IMG/VR virus record: IMGVR_UViG_3300032070_000028
Span: 1-25,225 of that record
DNA: 25,225 nucleotides
Direction: 5' to 3' (one strand)
Source of the DNA: a virus
Shown here: piece by piece, positions 7,215 to 14,561 of the stretch
How the letters are laid out: each line of letters starts with the position of its first letter
Numbering within the stretch: position 1 is the stretch's first letter
Position numbers and translations under genes: made by a program
Notes under the pieces: model-generated
The model's database searches: none
Seen by the model: the letters and a program-made list of their open reading frames with translations, nothing else
Told to the model about the DNA's origin: nothing

Positions 7215-9539
7215 TTACGGAGCCAGCCGTGTTCGCGCTGACCGGGTAGATAATGTGTCAATGTACGCACTTGACTTGGCAATCGTTCTCAATCGTAAAT
7301 AATACGCTTTGTCAGGCTGCAAAAAGTTTGCGCGCAAGGTGTCTTTGAGGACGGTTTTTGTCCATGCCATGCTGTCCCGAGTCTGCCAGGTCATGCTCGT
7401 GAGCGATCTGATCTGCAGATACGCCTTTACCGAGTCGCAGGACATTTTCGCCAGCGTCGAGCAAGGAACTGAGAGCGCATAGGAAAGCCGTTTTGTGACC
7501 CCGTAGAACAGCGCCAGAGTATCGTAGGTGCATGAGGCCCGATACACAATCGTCGTCGTATCCCGGTTCCCCGGCAGATACCCGGTATCGCTCGTGACCG
7601 TGTACACGTTGATCGCCCCCGCAGCGTGAGCAGGCGCCACCACGCGCAGGATGGAATCTGAGCGCAGGATGGAATAGCTGAAATCGGACAGGTCGAATCT
7701 TACCTTACACGCGCCGTCACGCCCGAAATATTTGCCGGTGATCGTGACCGTGTCCCCGCCATCCGCGCTGATCGTGTCCGGGGAAATGCTGGCGATCCGG
7801 GGAGCTGGCCAGACGAAGCCGTAATTATGCCCCATGTTGTAGCTGGTCGTGTCCGGCGTGCAGGCCGCGCCAATATTGTAGTGGTCCTGAACATTGAGCA
7901 CCGGGCTTGCCGCTGTGGGAAGCGAATCGTATGTGTAAACTCCCGGAGTATCCGAGCGCCATATAGCAGCGGGCCAGTCGCCACTGGTGTAATTCTGAAT
8001 CGCCAGAGTGTCGTGCGCGTGCCCTGTCCACGTTTTGCCACTGGTGAGAATCAGACGCGAGATTGAGCGGCAGTGTTCGCCGAGCCACGTTTTTATATTA
8101 TGCAAAGGCCAAATTACCATAGAAGTGGGTACGCCTTTGCTCCCTTTCCAAGCTATCTTAAGCATTGCATTATTTGTAAATGATAAAGTATTATTCAATA
8201 GCAATGTATCCGTTGGCACTGTGCTATTTGACAATAGCGATCCAGTTAATGTTAGAACATATCCATTTTGATTAAATCTTCCAGATGTTAATATCAGAGT
8301 ATCCAAATATACTTGTCCATTCATGGTTAGTTTTTGAGTTGTTGCGCAATTTAATTCAACATCCTGAAATGTTCCATTTACCCCGCCTGTAATGGATTTT
8401 TCCGTTGTACCGCCTGTAAATAATACCTTTCCACCTTCTTGCCATGTAGATACCATGGTTCCTGCTCCAGCACCATCGCTAAAATTAAATCCGTCCTTGA
8501 CTGTCCATTGCGATGTTCCAAAATTGAATGTTTGCAATCCGGTAGTGACATTATTTGTATGTGTAAGTACCGAACATGCGACTGCTGAATTTAAGAAGTT
8601 CCATGTTGCGGAACCTGTAGTAACGCCTTGTCCCCCATCTAACATCAACCCTTTGTTGGTGGAAACAGAATATCCATTTGTATTCAGGAATAAATTTGGT
8701 ATAGATGTTCTTCCTGACATGCTTATCCCTGTCGCACCTGATCCGGAATTGCTTAAATTACCTGCTAACCCAATTGTGTCAGGGTTTTGTGAACCTGTCA
8801 TGTACCATTTAAACGTTGCGGTTTGCATTGTCAATTCGGGTATTGTCACATTTTTACCTGCAACGATTATGCCTACCTGTAAAAACGCTGATGTATTATT
8901 AATAACCGTTCCGGGAGAGTAGCTCATTAATGATCCGGAGGTATTTAATGAAGTCAATATCCCTGACGCACCTGAGCAATTCCACGTACCTCCATGCAGC
9001 TTTAGAGGATTTGTTGCTTTCCCTTGTATGGTTAGTTGGCCAGCACATACCATGTCCGTTATTTTGCCTGAATCTGCAATGTCAAGCGATAAAATGGCTA
9101 TCGCTTTACGTATCGTCAACGAATCATTGCCATGCATTTTTACTGCAAGATTCGCCAAATTAGAACCAAGCGTTCCGGTATTTGTGATCTTTATCGCTCC
9201 ATATCCCGTACCTGTTTTTGTCAAAGACGGTGTCCCGTCGGCAGCTTGCAGCAGCCCGGAGCTTGCCCAAATCGCGCTATTAGTAACTGTCAACTCATTA
9301 CCCACAAAGTAAAAGCTATCCGTTGATCCCCAATAAATTGCCGAAACGGTATCCGCAACATCGAGGGAGCATTTTCCGGCACCCATGACGCAGGAATCAT
9401 TTATTGTTGGCGGAGTGTCCCAATTGCCAGCCGTGCTCCATAGGTGATTAACTCCACCATAGGTCCATGTGCAGGTCGCACCCCACGCCCCCGCGCAGAG
9501 CGGGAGCAGCAGGGAGAATGCAAAGATTATTTGCTTCAC
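7215..9539 (-). CDS. Exported beta-helix/IPT adhesin-like protein
   Basis: The 774-residue product starts with GTG at 9539 (GTGA overlap with the preceding gene). It has a clear Sec signal peptide: a Lys at residue 2, a hydrophobic core (IIFAFSLLLPL) and a likely cut after about residue 20 (WGA). Residues about 25-560 are Gly/Thr/Ser/Asn-rich short strands (for example LTMNGQVYLDTLILTSGRFN) typical of beta-helix or passenger domains. An IPT/TIG domain follows at about 580-665 (PRIASISPDTISADGGDTVT), then a fibronectin-III-like end. There is no autotransporter barrel, LPXTG or visible secretion tag. Codons of the middle part (about 8.1-9.4 kb) are much richer in A and T than either flank, suggesting mosaic origin. 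A signal peptide is odd for a virion part, so I infer a lysogenic-conversion or host-surface protein. A tail fibre remains possible. Confidence 0.7.
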   Translation of the reverse strand: MKQIIFAFSLLLPLCAGAWGATCTWTYGGVNHLWSTAGNWDTPPTINDSCVMGAGKCSLDVADTVSAIYWGSTDSFYFVGNELTVTNSAIWASSGLLQAADGTPSLTKTGTGYGAIKITNTGTLGSNLANLAVKMHGNDSLTIRKAIAILSLDIADSGKITDMVCAGQLTIQGKATNPLKLHGGTWNCSGASGILTSLNTSGSLMSYSPGTVINNTSAFLQVGIIVAGKNVTIPELTMQTATFKWYMTGSQNPDTIGLAGNLSNSGSGATGISMSGRTSIPNLFLNTNGYSVSTNKGLMLDGGQGVTTGSATWNFLNSAVACSVLTHTNNVTTGLQTFNFGTSQWTVKDGFNFSDGAGAGTMVSTWQEGGKVLFTGGTTEKSITGGVNGTFQDVELNCATTQKLTMNGQVYLDTLILTSGRFNQNGYVLTLTGSLLSNSTVPTDTLLLNNTLSFTNNAMLKIAWKGSKGVPTSMVIWPLHNIKTWLGEHCRSISRLILTSGKTWTGHAHDTLAIQNYTSGDWPAAIWRSDTPGVYTYDSLPTAASPVLNVQDHYNIGAACTPDTTSYNMGHNYGFVWPAPRIASISPDTISADGGDTVTITGKYFGRDGACKVRFDLSDFSYSILRSDSILRVVAPAHAAGAINVYTVTSDTGYLPGNRDTTTIVYRASCTYDTLALFYGVTKRLSYALSVPCSTLAKMSCDSVKAYLQIRSLTSMTWQTRDSMAWTKTVLKDTLRANFLQPDKAYYLRLRTIAKSSAYIDTLSTRSARTRLAP

Positions 9540-9964
9540 TTCAGCACGCCCAGACTATCACGTGACCGGACGGTATAATCGTTGAATTGGTACAGCAGTC
9601 TCAGCTTTAGAGCGTTCGCGCTGTCAATTGGTGGATTCAACGGCCTGAAGACACGGTAAAACATGGTGTCCCGTTTTGCCGCGTTTTTTCGCCATGCTAT
9701 GATCTCAATGGTGTCCTTCGTGCCAATGTAGGACGGGAGCACAACATCCTCACGTGGGCGAATAATTTTCGCGGGTTCCGTCCAGCGCACCATTTTTCCT
9801 TCCCATAAACACGAGTCTACATGAGCAGCGGTTTTCGTGTCGGTTGAAACGGTTTTGTTGATATCCTTGACAATTACCGTGGAGTCAATCGCCACCGCGA
9901 GGGATGCCGCTTTCTGCGGGTAGGCGCAGACGGCGAGAAGCAGGACAAGGATTAGATTTTTCAT
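9536..9964 (-). CDS. Small exported protein, unknown function
   Basis: This 142-residue protein begins MKNLILVLLLAVCAYPQKAA, a textbook signal peptide. Cys13 follows Leu-Ala-Val, a poor lipobox, so I favour ordinary cleavage over lipidation. The mature part is Lys/Asp/Arg-rich with no recognised domain; it ends in a predicted strand-helix (LKLRLLYQFNDYTVRSRDSL). The ATG has an AAAGG site 7 bases upstream and overlaps the TAA of the preceding membrane-protein gene (TAATG). Its own stop overlaps the GTG of the adhesin-like gene. The position after holin and membrane coiled-coil genes would fit an outer spanin-like or periplasmic partner, or a chaperone for the adhesin-like protein. Neither idea has a motif behind it. 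Confidence 0.6.
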   Translation of the reverse strand: MKNLILVLLLAVCAYPQKAASLAVAIDSTVIVKDINKTVSTDTKTAAHVDSCLWEGKMVRWTEPAKIIRPREDVVLPSYIGTKDTIEIIAWRKNAAKRDTMFYRVFRPLNPPIDSANALKLRLLYQFNDYTVRSRDSLGVLK

Positions 9965-10308
9965 TAATCGGCCTTTCTAAGCAGTGTTTTCAGCATGGCT
10001 TTTTGCTCCGCGTTATTCACCCGCATTTCCTCGCGCACGCATGTTAGTTGATCTCTCGTATCATCCAGCCTTTTCAAAATTTCCGCGTCATGCCGCTTTT
10101 GCTCTTCGCAATGCGGGACCAGTTTCGCATCGATCTGTTGATCTATTTTGTCCCGGTATTGCAGCTTGTAAACTAAGCCGTATATCGGATTGATGCAGGC
10201 AATGGCCGCACAGCTCCCGGACACCAGCCCGGCAATCCATATCCACCGCTTGGCCCATACGGGAATGCCGCCGTCGTTTTTTCTGCGCATTGGATGATCG
10301 TGTTCCAT
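9964..10308 (-). CDS. One-pass membrane protein with C-terminal coiled coil (inner-spanin-like?)
   Basis: I choose the ATG at 10308 (MEHDHPMRRKNDGG), 10 bases after the holin stop. An upstream ATG at 10365 would overlap the holin gene by 47 bases. The 114-residue protein has a short polar N-terminus, one membrane helix (about 20-42, WIWIAGLVSGSCAAIACI) and a charged helical tail (about 55-110) with heptad-like Leu/Ile spacing. That N-in topology with a periplasmic coiled coil is the plan of inner-membrane spanins such as lambda Rz, and the gene follows a holin gene. No sequence match to Rz is evident. It could also be a small accessory lysis or membrane-anchor protein. There is little Shine-Dalgarno signal, so coupling to the holin gene is likely. 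Confidence 0.5.
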   Translation of the reverse strand: MEHDHPMRRKNDGGIPVWAKRWIWIAGLVSGSCAAIACINPIYGLVYKLQYRDKIDQQIDAKLVPHCEEQKRHDAEILKRLDDTRDQLTCVREEMRVNNAEQKAMLKTLLRKAD

Positions 10309-10318
10309 TGATGTTTTT

Positions 10319-10591
10319 CTATTTTGCTGGTTGAGTACTCGCATCGTCAGTCGGCTTTTCCGCAATGCTGCTTTGCGTTACCTTTGCGCCAAATGTCAAC
10401 GCATTTGCTCCCGCGTACAAAAGCCAAACACCCTGCGGGATGTCGATCAGTTGTCTTGTTGCTACGCACAGATAGCACCATGCACCAAATATGGCAAGAG
10501 TTGACAGAATCGCTATGAACACCATAACGAAACGCATGGACGAAAGATTTTTTCCGTCATCTGACATTAGCATTGAAAGCAGCAGTTTCAT
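10319..10591 (-). CDS. Holin-like small membrane protein
   Basis: The 90-residue product has two predicted membrane helices: about 20-47 (RFVMVFIAILSTLAIFGAWC) and about 53-72 (PQGVWLLYAGANALTFGAKV). A charged C-terminal tail (EKPTDDASTQPAK) follows. Size, helix number and placement next to two peptidoglycan-hydrolase-like genes fit a phage holin, which makes the inner-membrane hole at lysis. The SSMRFVM start of the first helix is common in small phage holins of this kind. GGGAGGA, 6 bases before the ATG, is the strongest ribosome-binding site in this part of the operon, and the start lies just inside the intergenic gap after the NlpC/P60 gene. Confidence 0.62.
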   Translation of the reverse strand: MKLLLSMLMSDDGKNLSSMRFVMVFIAILSTLAIFGAWCYLCVATRQLIDIPQGVWLLYAGANALTFGAKVTQSSIAEKPTDDASTQPAK

Positions 10592-10594
10592 AAA

Positions 10595-11017
10595 TCAATC
10601 CTCCCACGGATCAACTATCATCGAGAGCACGTTTTCCCAATAATTGGAGCGCACGCAATCGACAAATGCTATTGCATCCCATGCGCGCTGCAAATCGCTG
10701 GTTAGTTTCCAGCCGCCACGGGCGCCAATCAGCGTACCGCGGTTATCTCCCCAATATTCGATGCCTGCCATCATGTGAGATGCCGGACAATGATAGAAAA
10801 ACAACTGACCGGGCATGGTATATTTCGATATGGACTTATCCATAAACATGCTATGCAAATCCATTACGCAATGGTCGCCGATTTGCAGGCCGGCCGCTCG
10901 CATGGCCGCGCAAATTAGGCCCGAACAATCATAGGCAGCCGGTCCATTGGCGCCCCATAGATAGGGCTTCCCGATCTGCAGCTTTAAAAATTCGATGAAC
11001 TTTTCACGCGGAGACAT
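10595..11017 (-). CDS. NlpC/P60-family cysteine peptidase (endolysin-like)
   Basis: The start is the ATG at 11017 (MSPREKFIEF), with GGGG 6 bases upstream; the open frame could extend to a TTG four codons earlier. The 140-residue product has the NlpC/P60 signature: GKPYLWGANGP, then the nucleophile in YDCSGL (Cys31), and a candidate His81 in ASHMMAGIEYWG. These enzymes cut gamma-D-Glu-diaminopimelate or related peptide bonds in peptidoglycan. The next gene is a holin, so a lysis enzyme is the simplest reading. NlpC/P60 domains also occur at tail tips (lambda gpK), but this gene is far from the distal-tail genes. No cell-wall-binding domain or signal peptide is present. Confidence 0.8.
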   Translation of the reverse strand: MSPREKFIEFLKLQIGKPYLWGANGPAAYDCSGLICAAMRAAGLQIGDHCVMDLHSMFMDKSISKYTMPGQLFFYHCPASHMMAGIEYWGDNRGTLIGARGGWKLTSDLQRAWDAIAFVDCVRSNYWENVLSMIVDPWED

Positions 11018-11019
11018 TA

Positions 11020-11574
11020 TCAACCCCAAAATTTTTTATATGATCGCCAGATTATTTCTTTGGTCGCTTCGAAATGCCGTTGCATTTCCCATGGTTCGAC
11101 GCCCTGGTCCCATTCCAGCGGATAATGATACCCGGCGCTTCTCAGCGTATCGCGCCCGAGTTCCGCGCAATTTGATTTCTTCGGATCATCGTTGCCGATG
11201 CCAATCGCTTCAAAAAGGCTCTTTCCGTCGTATGGGCGTTTTCGCGCATACTCTGAGTCTAAAAATTTCATTGCGTCCCGCTGCCCGTCTATGGATAGCC
11301 CAGGCATGGCAACAAAAACGATATGGTTTCCTGATAATCCATGGTCGTACATGCCCCATTCAACCTTTCGGATATGGGGGACCGTCATTTCATATCCGGT
11401 CACCTGTCCGACCCCGACGCTTCGGATAACGGCAATATGGGAAGCGACATGAGGAGAAAAAACTTTTCCGATGCCAGCTTCGCGCCAGCGGATAATTGTT
11501 CCGAGTACAGAAAAAGATGTTGTTCCGACGATACAGCCCGGCCGGAGTTCTTTCCACATGCTATTTATGTTCAT
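11020..11574 (-). CDS. YiiX/YebB-like permuted papain-fold hydrolase
   Basis: The 184-residue protein shows the layout of permuted NlpC/P60 (YiiX-like) enzymes. An early ELRPGCIVGTTSF with GTIIRW is followed by the histidine in ASHIAVI (His46), then an acidic residue in GYEMTV (Glu62), and late the cysteine in KSNCAELGRDTL (Cys136). The order His, Glu, Cys is the reverse of classical NlpC/P60, as expected for the permuted group. Such proteins are thought to be amidases or peptidases acting on cell-wall or lipid substrates. There is no signal peptide. The next gene, 2 bases away, is a classical NlpC/P60 enzyme, so the phage carries two different papain-fold hydrolases in tandem. The substrate is unknown. 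Confidence 0.68.
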   Translation of the reverse strand: MNINSMWKELRPGCIVGTTSFSVLGTIIRWREAGIGKVFSPHVASHIAVIRSVGVGQVTGYEMTVPHIRKVEWGMYDHGLSGNHIVFVAMPGLSIDGQRDAMKFLDSEYARKRPYDGKSLFEAIGIGNDDPKKSNCAELGRDTLRSAGYHYPLEWDQGVEPWEMQRHFEATKEIIWRSYKKFWG

Positions 11575-11608
11575 GGAGTCTTCCCGATTTTTGCATAATT
11601 CCGCCCGT

Positions 11609-11833
11609 CTATTTGTCGCGCATCAATGCATTGATCTCATTGCGCGCCTGCCGTTGATATTTCGCAAAATCACCGTTATAAATGACCATAATCGCCGCGC
11701 GATGTCCAGCGATTTTCTGCGAGCGTTCAAAGGTTTGCGATAAACTAAGATTTCGCATAAGTTCATCGACATTATAAGCGAGAAAAGCAGTCTCGTATTT
11801 GTCAAATTTCTTTAGCTTAAAATTGCAGTCCAT
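11609..11833 (-). CDS. Small hypothetical protein
   Basis: The 74-residue product is helical and basic (MDCNFKLKKFDKYETAFLAY...), without membrane segments or cysteine pairs. It begins 14 bases after the stop of the gpZ-like gene and ends 34 bases before the YiiX-like gene, in the run of tightly packed leftward genes. GGAA lies about 9 bases before the ATG, a weak ribosome-binding site. I do not recognise a family. It marks the left border of the conserved head-tail joining block and the start of the accessory cassette. Confidence 0.5.
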   Translation of the reverse strand: MDCNFKLKKFDKYETAFLAYNVDELMRNLSLSQTFERSQKIAGHRAAIMVIYNGDFAKYQRQARNEINALMRDK

Positions 11834-11847
11834 AACAGAATTCCAGA

Positions 11848-12516
11848 TTATGAGAGAACCTTATCAGCTTCCCGGTTTATCTGGTCACAAGTCTGGTCGA
11901 TCATCTTTTCCAATCTGCGGACCGCACCGGATTCGCGCTTTTTCCATTGCTCATAAAAATCTATTTGCTTTGGGATACGGACGTTCTTAGTGCCGACCCA
12001 CAGCGGCAACGGAGCGAGCTCTTTCGTGGTCCAGTAAACCATGCCGCGATGTGAAATCATAATCAGCTTTCCGGCGGATTGCAGCTCGTGAAATAATCCT
12101 CGCTTCTTTCCTCCTCGATAGATCAGGTTTGCATATCGTAAGTTCGCATAAATCGGAATCGGCATCCATTCCGGAGAATCAACCGTGAATCCTTCCTGCA
12201 TTTCCCCGATTGCTTGCTTGAACCCCTTGTTTTTCGCGAAATCACCCATATGCAATGTCATTGCAATATTTTCTGAATTCTCGATATATCCCTTGAACAT
12301 CTTTCCGATTGCCGGGCGCCAGGTCCCTTCTTGGCCATGTCGCTGCTTTTCTTTCAGATGCTCATACCATGCACCGGTTTTTGCTCGGCTTCCGACGAAT
12401 GCTATTTGTTCGGTCGCCATCCAATGGCGTACGGTGTCCCGGATTCGCCCAGGAAAGGCATGCAGCATTGCACTGGTTTCGGTTGCCCCGAATACATCGC
12501 ATTTGAATTCGATCAT
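11848..12516 (-). CDS. Minor tail protein, gpZ-like
   Basis: This 222-residue protein follows the gpFII-like gene with an ATGA overlap and comes before the tail genes, as Z does in lambda (192 residues). It has a long central segment (about 60-110, EKQRHGQEGTWRPAIGKMFK) and a charged helical C-terminus (about 185-222, EQWKKRESGAVRRLEKMIDQ). gpZ joins the tail to the head-tail connector and is needed for infectious particles. The assignment is mainly by synteny. It could instead be an HK97 gp10-like tail completion protein, which fills the same place in other phages. No membrane segment is present. Confidence 0.55.
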   Translation of the reverse strand: MIEFKCDVFGATETSAMLHAFPGRIRDTVRHWMATEQIAFVGSRAKTGAWYEHLKEKQRHGQEGTWRPAIGKMFKGYIENSENIAMTLHMGDFAKNKGFKQAIGEMQEGFTVDSPEWMPIPIYANLRYANLIYRGGKKRGLFHELQSAGKLIMISHRGMVYWTTKELAPLPLWVGTKNVRIPKQIDFYEQWKKRESGAVRRLEKMIDQTCDQINREADKVLS

Positions 12517-12881
12517 CTGGAAAGCCCCAGGCGCCAGGTTGCAAGGTCCTGCCGGATAATTGCCGCAACATGAAACACAACATTTGCGGCATCGCCAATA
12601 TCTAATGGTATTTCAACCTTATCACCCTTTTCGGTAACCTCGGCGATTCCATCGGTCGCGTCCGTCGAAATAACAATTTCCCGATCATAGCGCGCGATCT
12701 GAGATCCCGGGCCGCCATAATTCGACAGGCCCGTCTGCTTGATATTCCTGCGGGAAATGACGGCCCTGATTGATTTCGCCGCTTGCCCGGAAGCAGTATA
12801 TGAAACGGCCTCCGAAAAAAACGGATTATCGAGAAAGCAAGCTTTAAATTCCGCTTGCGCTTGTTCTTTCGTGTAGCTCAT
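12513..12881 (-). CDS. Head-tail joining protein, gpFII-like
   Basis: The 122-residue protein has the features of the small phage attachment (gpFII) family. It has a helical N-terminus, a central SYTASGQAAKSIRAVISRRN stretch and a short beta-rich C-terminal part. In lambda, FII lies between the capsid genes and Z and forms the ring that receives the tail; here it lies directly before the gpZ-like gene. The ATG overlaps the TGA of the glycosyltransferase gene (ATGA), so its translation appears to depend on that inserted gene. This is a good family candidate, though from pattern and place only. Confidence 0.65.
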   Translation of the reverse strand: MSYTKEQAQAEFKACFLDNPFFSEAVSYTASGQAAKSIRAVISRRNIKQTGLSNYGGPGSQIARYDREIVISTDATDGIAEVTEKGDKVEIPLDIGDAANVVFHVAAIIRQDLATWRLGLSR

Positions 12882-13780
12882 TTGTTTTGCCGCTCAAATA
12901 CTTTATTCATTCGGTCGATTTGTTCTTGAAAATGGTCTTTTGCGGCATCTTCCACGCCGTTTTCGACGGAAGTCCTGTCCTGATATTCTTTAATTATTTT
13001 GGCCGCGCGCGCCAATATTTGGTCGATTCTGGATTCGTTTGTGCTCGGATAATCGCCTTCGAAGGGGTCGCAATAGCCAATTAATGACAGGAAGTCGAAA
13101 ATAAACAGGACATTTGGCAAATAATGACAATGATACTTACCAATGCGGAATGATTGAAACTCCGTTGTATCGGGAAGCTTCTGGCTTTCAATTATGGTAA
13201 GTTTTGAATTGCGCTCGGCTTTATCAATCAGCTTTGCATTATCCAAATAGCCATAATGCAAAACATTAATCCCCATTGCAACAATCGGGATATTGAGCCT
13301 TTGACAGCTTTTCAAAACAGTCTCATGCAATCTGTTTTCGAATTTTATTCCGCAATTGTTCCGGAAAAACTTGATTTGCGGAAATGGCATATCAAAGATG
13401 ATGTCCCCGATTTTGTTTGCTCCGACATTGTTGTTCAAAAACTGGAATGCGACCGGAGCGTCAGGGTACGATTCTATGCATATCCTGATTTTTTTTTGCT
13501 CCATGATGTCGATCCGTTCATCGGCATCAATCCAGAGCACCCAATCGCATGCGGCATGCGAAATGCTGCAATTTCTCGCATCCGCAAAGCTGTTATTCCA
13601 TTGGTAGGAAAAGCACTTTACTTTTTCGCTTGCGGTTTTTGCTATTTCGAGAGTATCGTCGGAGGAACCGGTATCGCAGACAATAATTTCATCGGCCAGG
13701 GGTTCTATGTTTTTTATGCAGTCTCGAATCCGCCCCGATTCGTTTTTGACTATCATGCAAACAGATATTGTTCCCGACAT
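12878..13780 (-). CDS. Family 2 glycosyltransferase (GT-A fold)
   Basis: The 300-residue protein begins with the canonical GT2 pattern ISVCMIVKNESGRIRDCI, followed by ADEIIVCDTGSSDDT (about 30-43) and the metal- and sugar-nucleotide-binding DAD at 85-87 in VLWIDADERID. A second region (FRNNCGIKFENRLHETV, about 138-154) corresponds to the conserved acceptor side seen in SunS-type and TPR-linked GT2 proteins. No membrane helix follows, so it is a soluble enzyme. A perfect 11-bp hairpin separates it from the decoration-protein gene, and AAGGGA lies 6 bases before its ATG. It overlaps the gpFII-like gene by ATGA and so belongs to the structural operon. Likely acceptors are a virion protein or a host glycan; the sequence does not say which. 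Confidence 0.88.
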   Translation of the reverse strand: MSGTISVCMIVKNESGRIRDCIKNIEPLADEIIVCDTGSSDDTLEIAKTASEKVKCFSYQWNNSFADARNCSISHAACDWVLWIDADERIDIMEQKKIRICIESYPDAPVAFQFLNNNVGANKIGDIIFDMPFPQIKFFRNNCGIKFENRLHETVLKSCQRLNIPIVAMGINVLHYGYLDNAKLIDKAERNSKLTIIESQKLPDTTEFQSFRIGKYHCHYLPNVLFIFDFLSLIGYCDPFEGDYPSTNESRIDQILARAAKIIKEYQDRTSVENGVEDAAKDHFQEQIDRMNKVFERQNK

Positions 13781-13800
13781 TGTTGTCCCTTCAATGTGAG

Positions 13801-13832
13801 AAACGGGGGATATTATTTATCATCCCCCGTTT
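13801..13832 (-). terminator. Perfect 11-bp hairpin after decoration-protein gene
   Basis: AAACGGGGGAT (13801-13811) and ATCCCCCGTTT (13822-13832) are exact reverse complements around a 10-base A/T loop. The hairpin starts 5 bases after the stop of the decoration-protein gene on the leftward transcript. Only TTTCTC follows, so as a terminator it would be leaky. It may lower expression of downstream genes relative to capsid genes or protect the 3' end of the capsid mRNA. Confidence 0.6.
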
Positions 13833-13837
13833 GAGGA

Positions 13838-14473
13838 TCAGGAAGCAGCCCGATTTACGACATAAGAAAACTTGTGATCGGTTGACGGATTGCCGGACAA
13901 CACGAGGGTTGCGACGCCGTCGGCCACACTCAGCTTGTTTACCGTAACGGGGCTTGCTCCGACGCTTTCGAGCGCCAGAGTCATCTTGTCCGTGCTCAGG
14001 AGCCCGCTGATTGTTATCAATTCGGTCGCGTCGCCGCCCTCGGTCGTTTTGGTTCCGGCCGCGACAGTGATGTAAGCGGGCTTGATCCCGGAATCCAAAT
14101 GCTCAAGTGAAATCTGGGCGGCATTCGGATATTTGAGAATTTCGACCAGCACATAGCCGGCTGTTGCGGTTCCAGCTTCGACCGCCGTACCGATAAGCCA
14201 GCCGTTGGCGGGGGCAGTGATACAGACCTTGTCAGTGTCAGTATTGTAGTAAACCGGGTTGCCCTGCGCGATCGTGACGCCGTCATCGATCGAGAACATG
14301 AATCGGCCGCCGCGGTAAAACGTATTCGCAACGTTTATGGCTTGCGTTGTCAACGGAATCAAGATTCCGAGGGTTGCTGATTTGACCGGTGTCCAGGCGG
14401 TTGTCGCCGCCGTATGGGCGACCCTGATCGTCTCAAGGTCTTCGTATTGCCCTTTCAATTCGCATACGCTCAT
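13838..14473 (-). CDS. Capsid decoration protein, DUF2190-like
   Basis: The 211-residue product has a DUF2190-type N-terminal domain: GILIPLTTQAINVANTFYRG at about 36-55, then a beta-rich segment with GNPVYYNTDTDKV and LIGTAVEAGTATAGYVLVEI. This family is found next to major capsid genes and often acts as a capsid stabiliser or cement protein. A second beta domain of about 75 residues (VAAGTKTTEGGDATELITIS to the end) follows and may be exposed on the particle. The ATG is preceded by AAAGGGGTG, a strong ribosome-binding site consistent with high-level expression. Its place directly after the capsid gene matches that of lambda gpD relatives. Confidence 0.72.
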   Translation of the reverse strand: MSVCELKGQYEDLETIRVAHTAATTAWTPVKSATLGILIPLTTQAINVANTFYRGGRFMFSIDDGVTIAQGNPVYYNTDTDKVCITAPANGWLIGTAVEAGTATAGYVLVEILKYPNAAQISLEHLDSGIKPAYITVAAGTKTTEGGDATELITISGLLSTDKMTLALESVGASPVTVNKLSVADGVATLVLSGNPSTDHKFSYVVNRAAS

Positions 14474-14522
14474 GTTTCACCCCTTTGTAAATGGTTGCTA
14501 AGTAATGATCTGTTTTCGAAAG

Positions 14523-14542
14523 CCGCCCCTGTTAAGAGGCGG
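14523..14542 (-). terminator. GC-rich hairpin after capsid gene
   Basis: On the leftward transcript CCGCCTC pairs with GGGGCGG (7 pairs, one G-U) around a 6-base loop, 19 bases after the capsid stop. CTTTCG follows, so the U-run is poor. It may be a weak terminator or an mRNA-stabilising hairpin between the capsid and decoration genes. Confidence 0.4.
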
Positions 14543-14561
14543 TTACGATATCCAATTCCTG

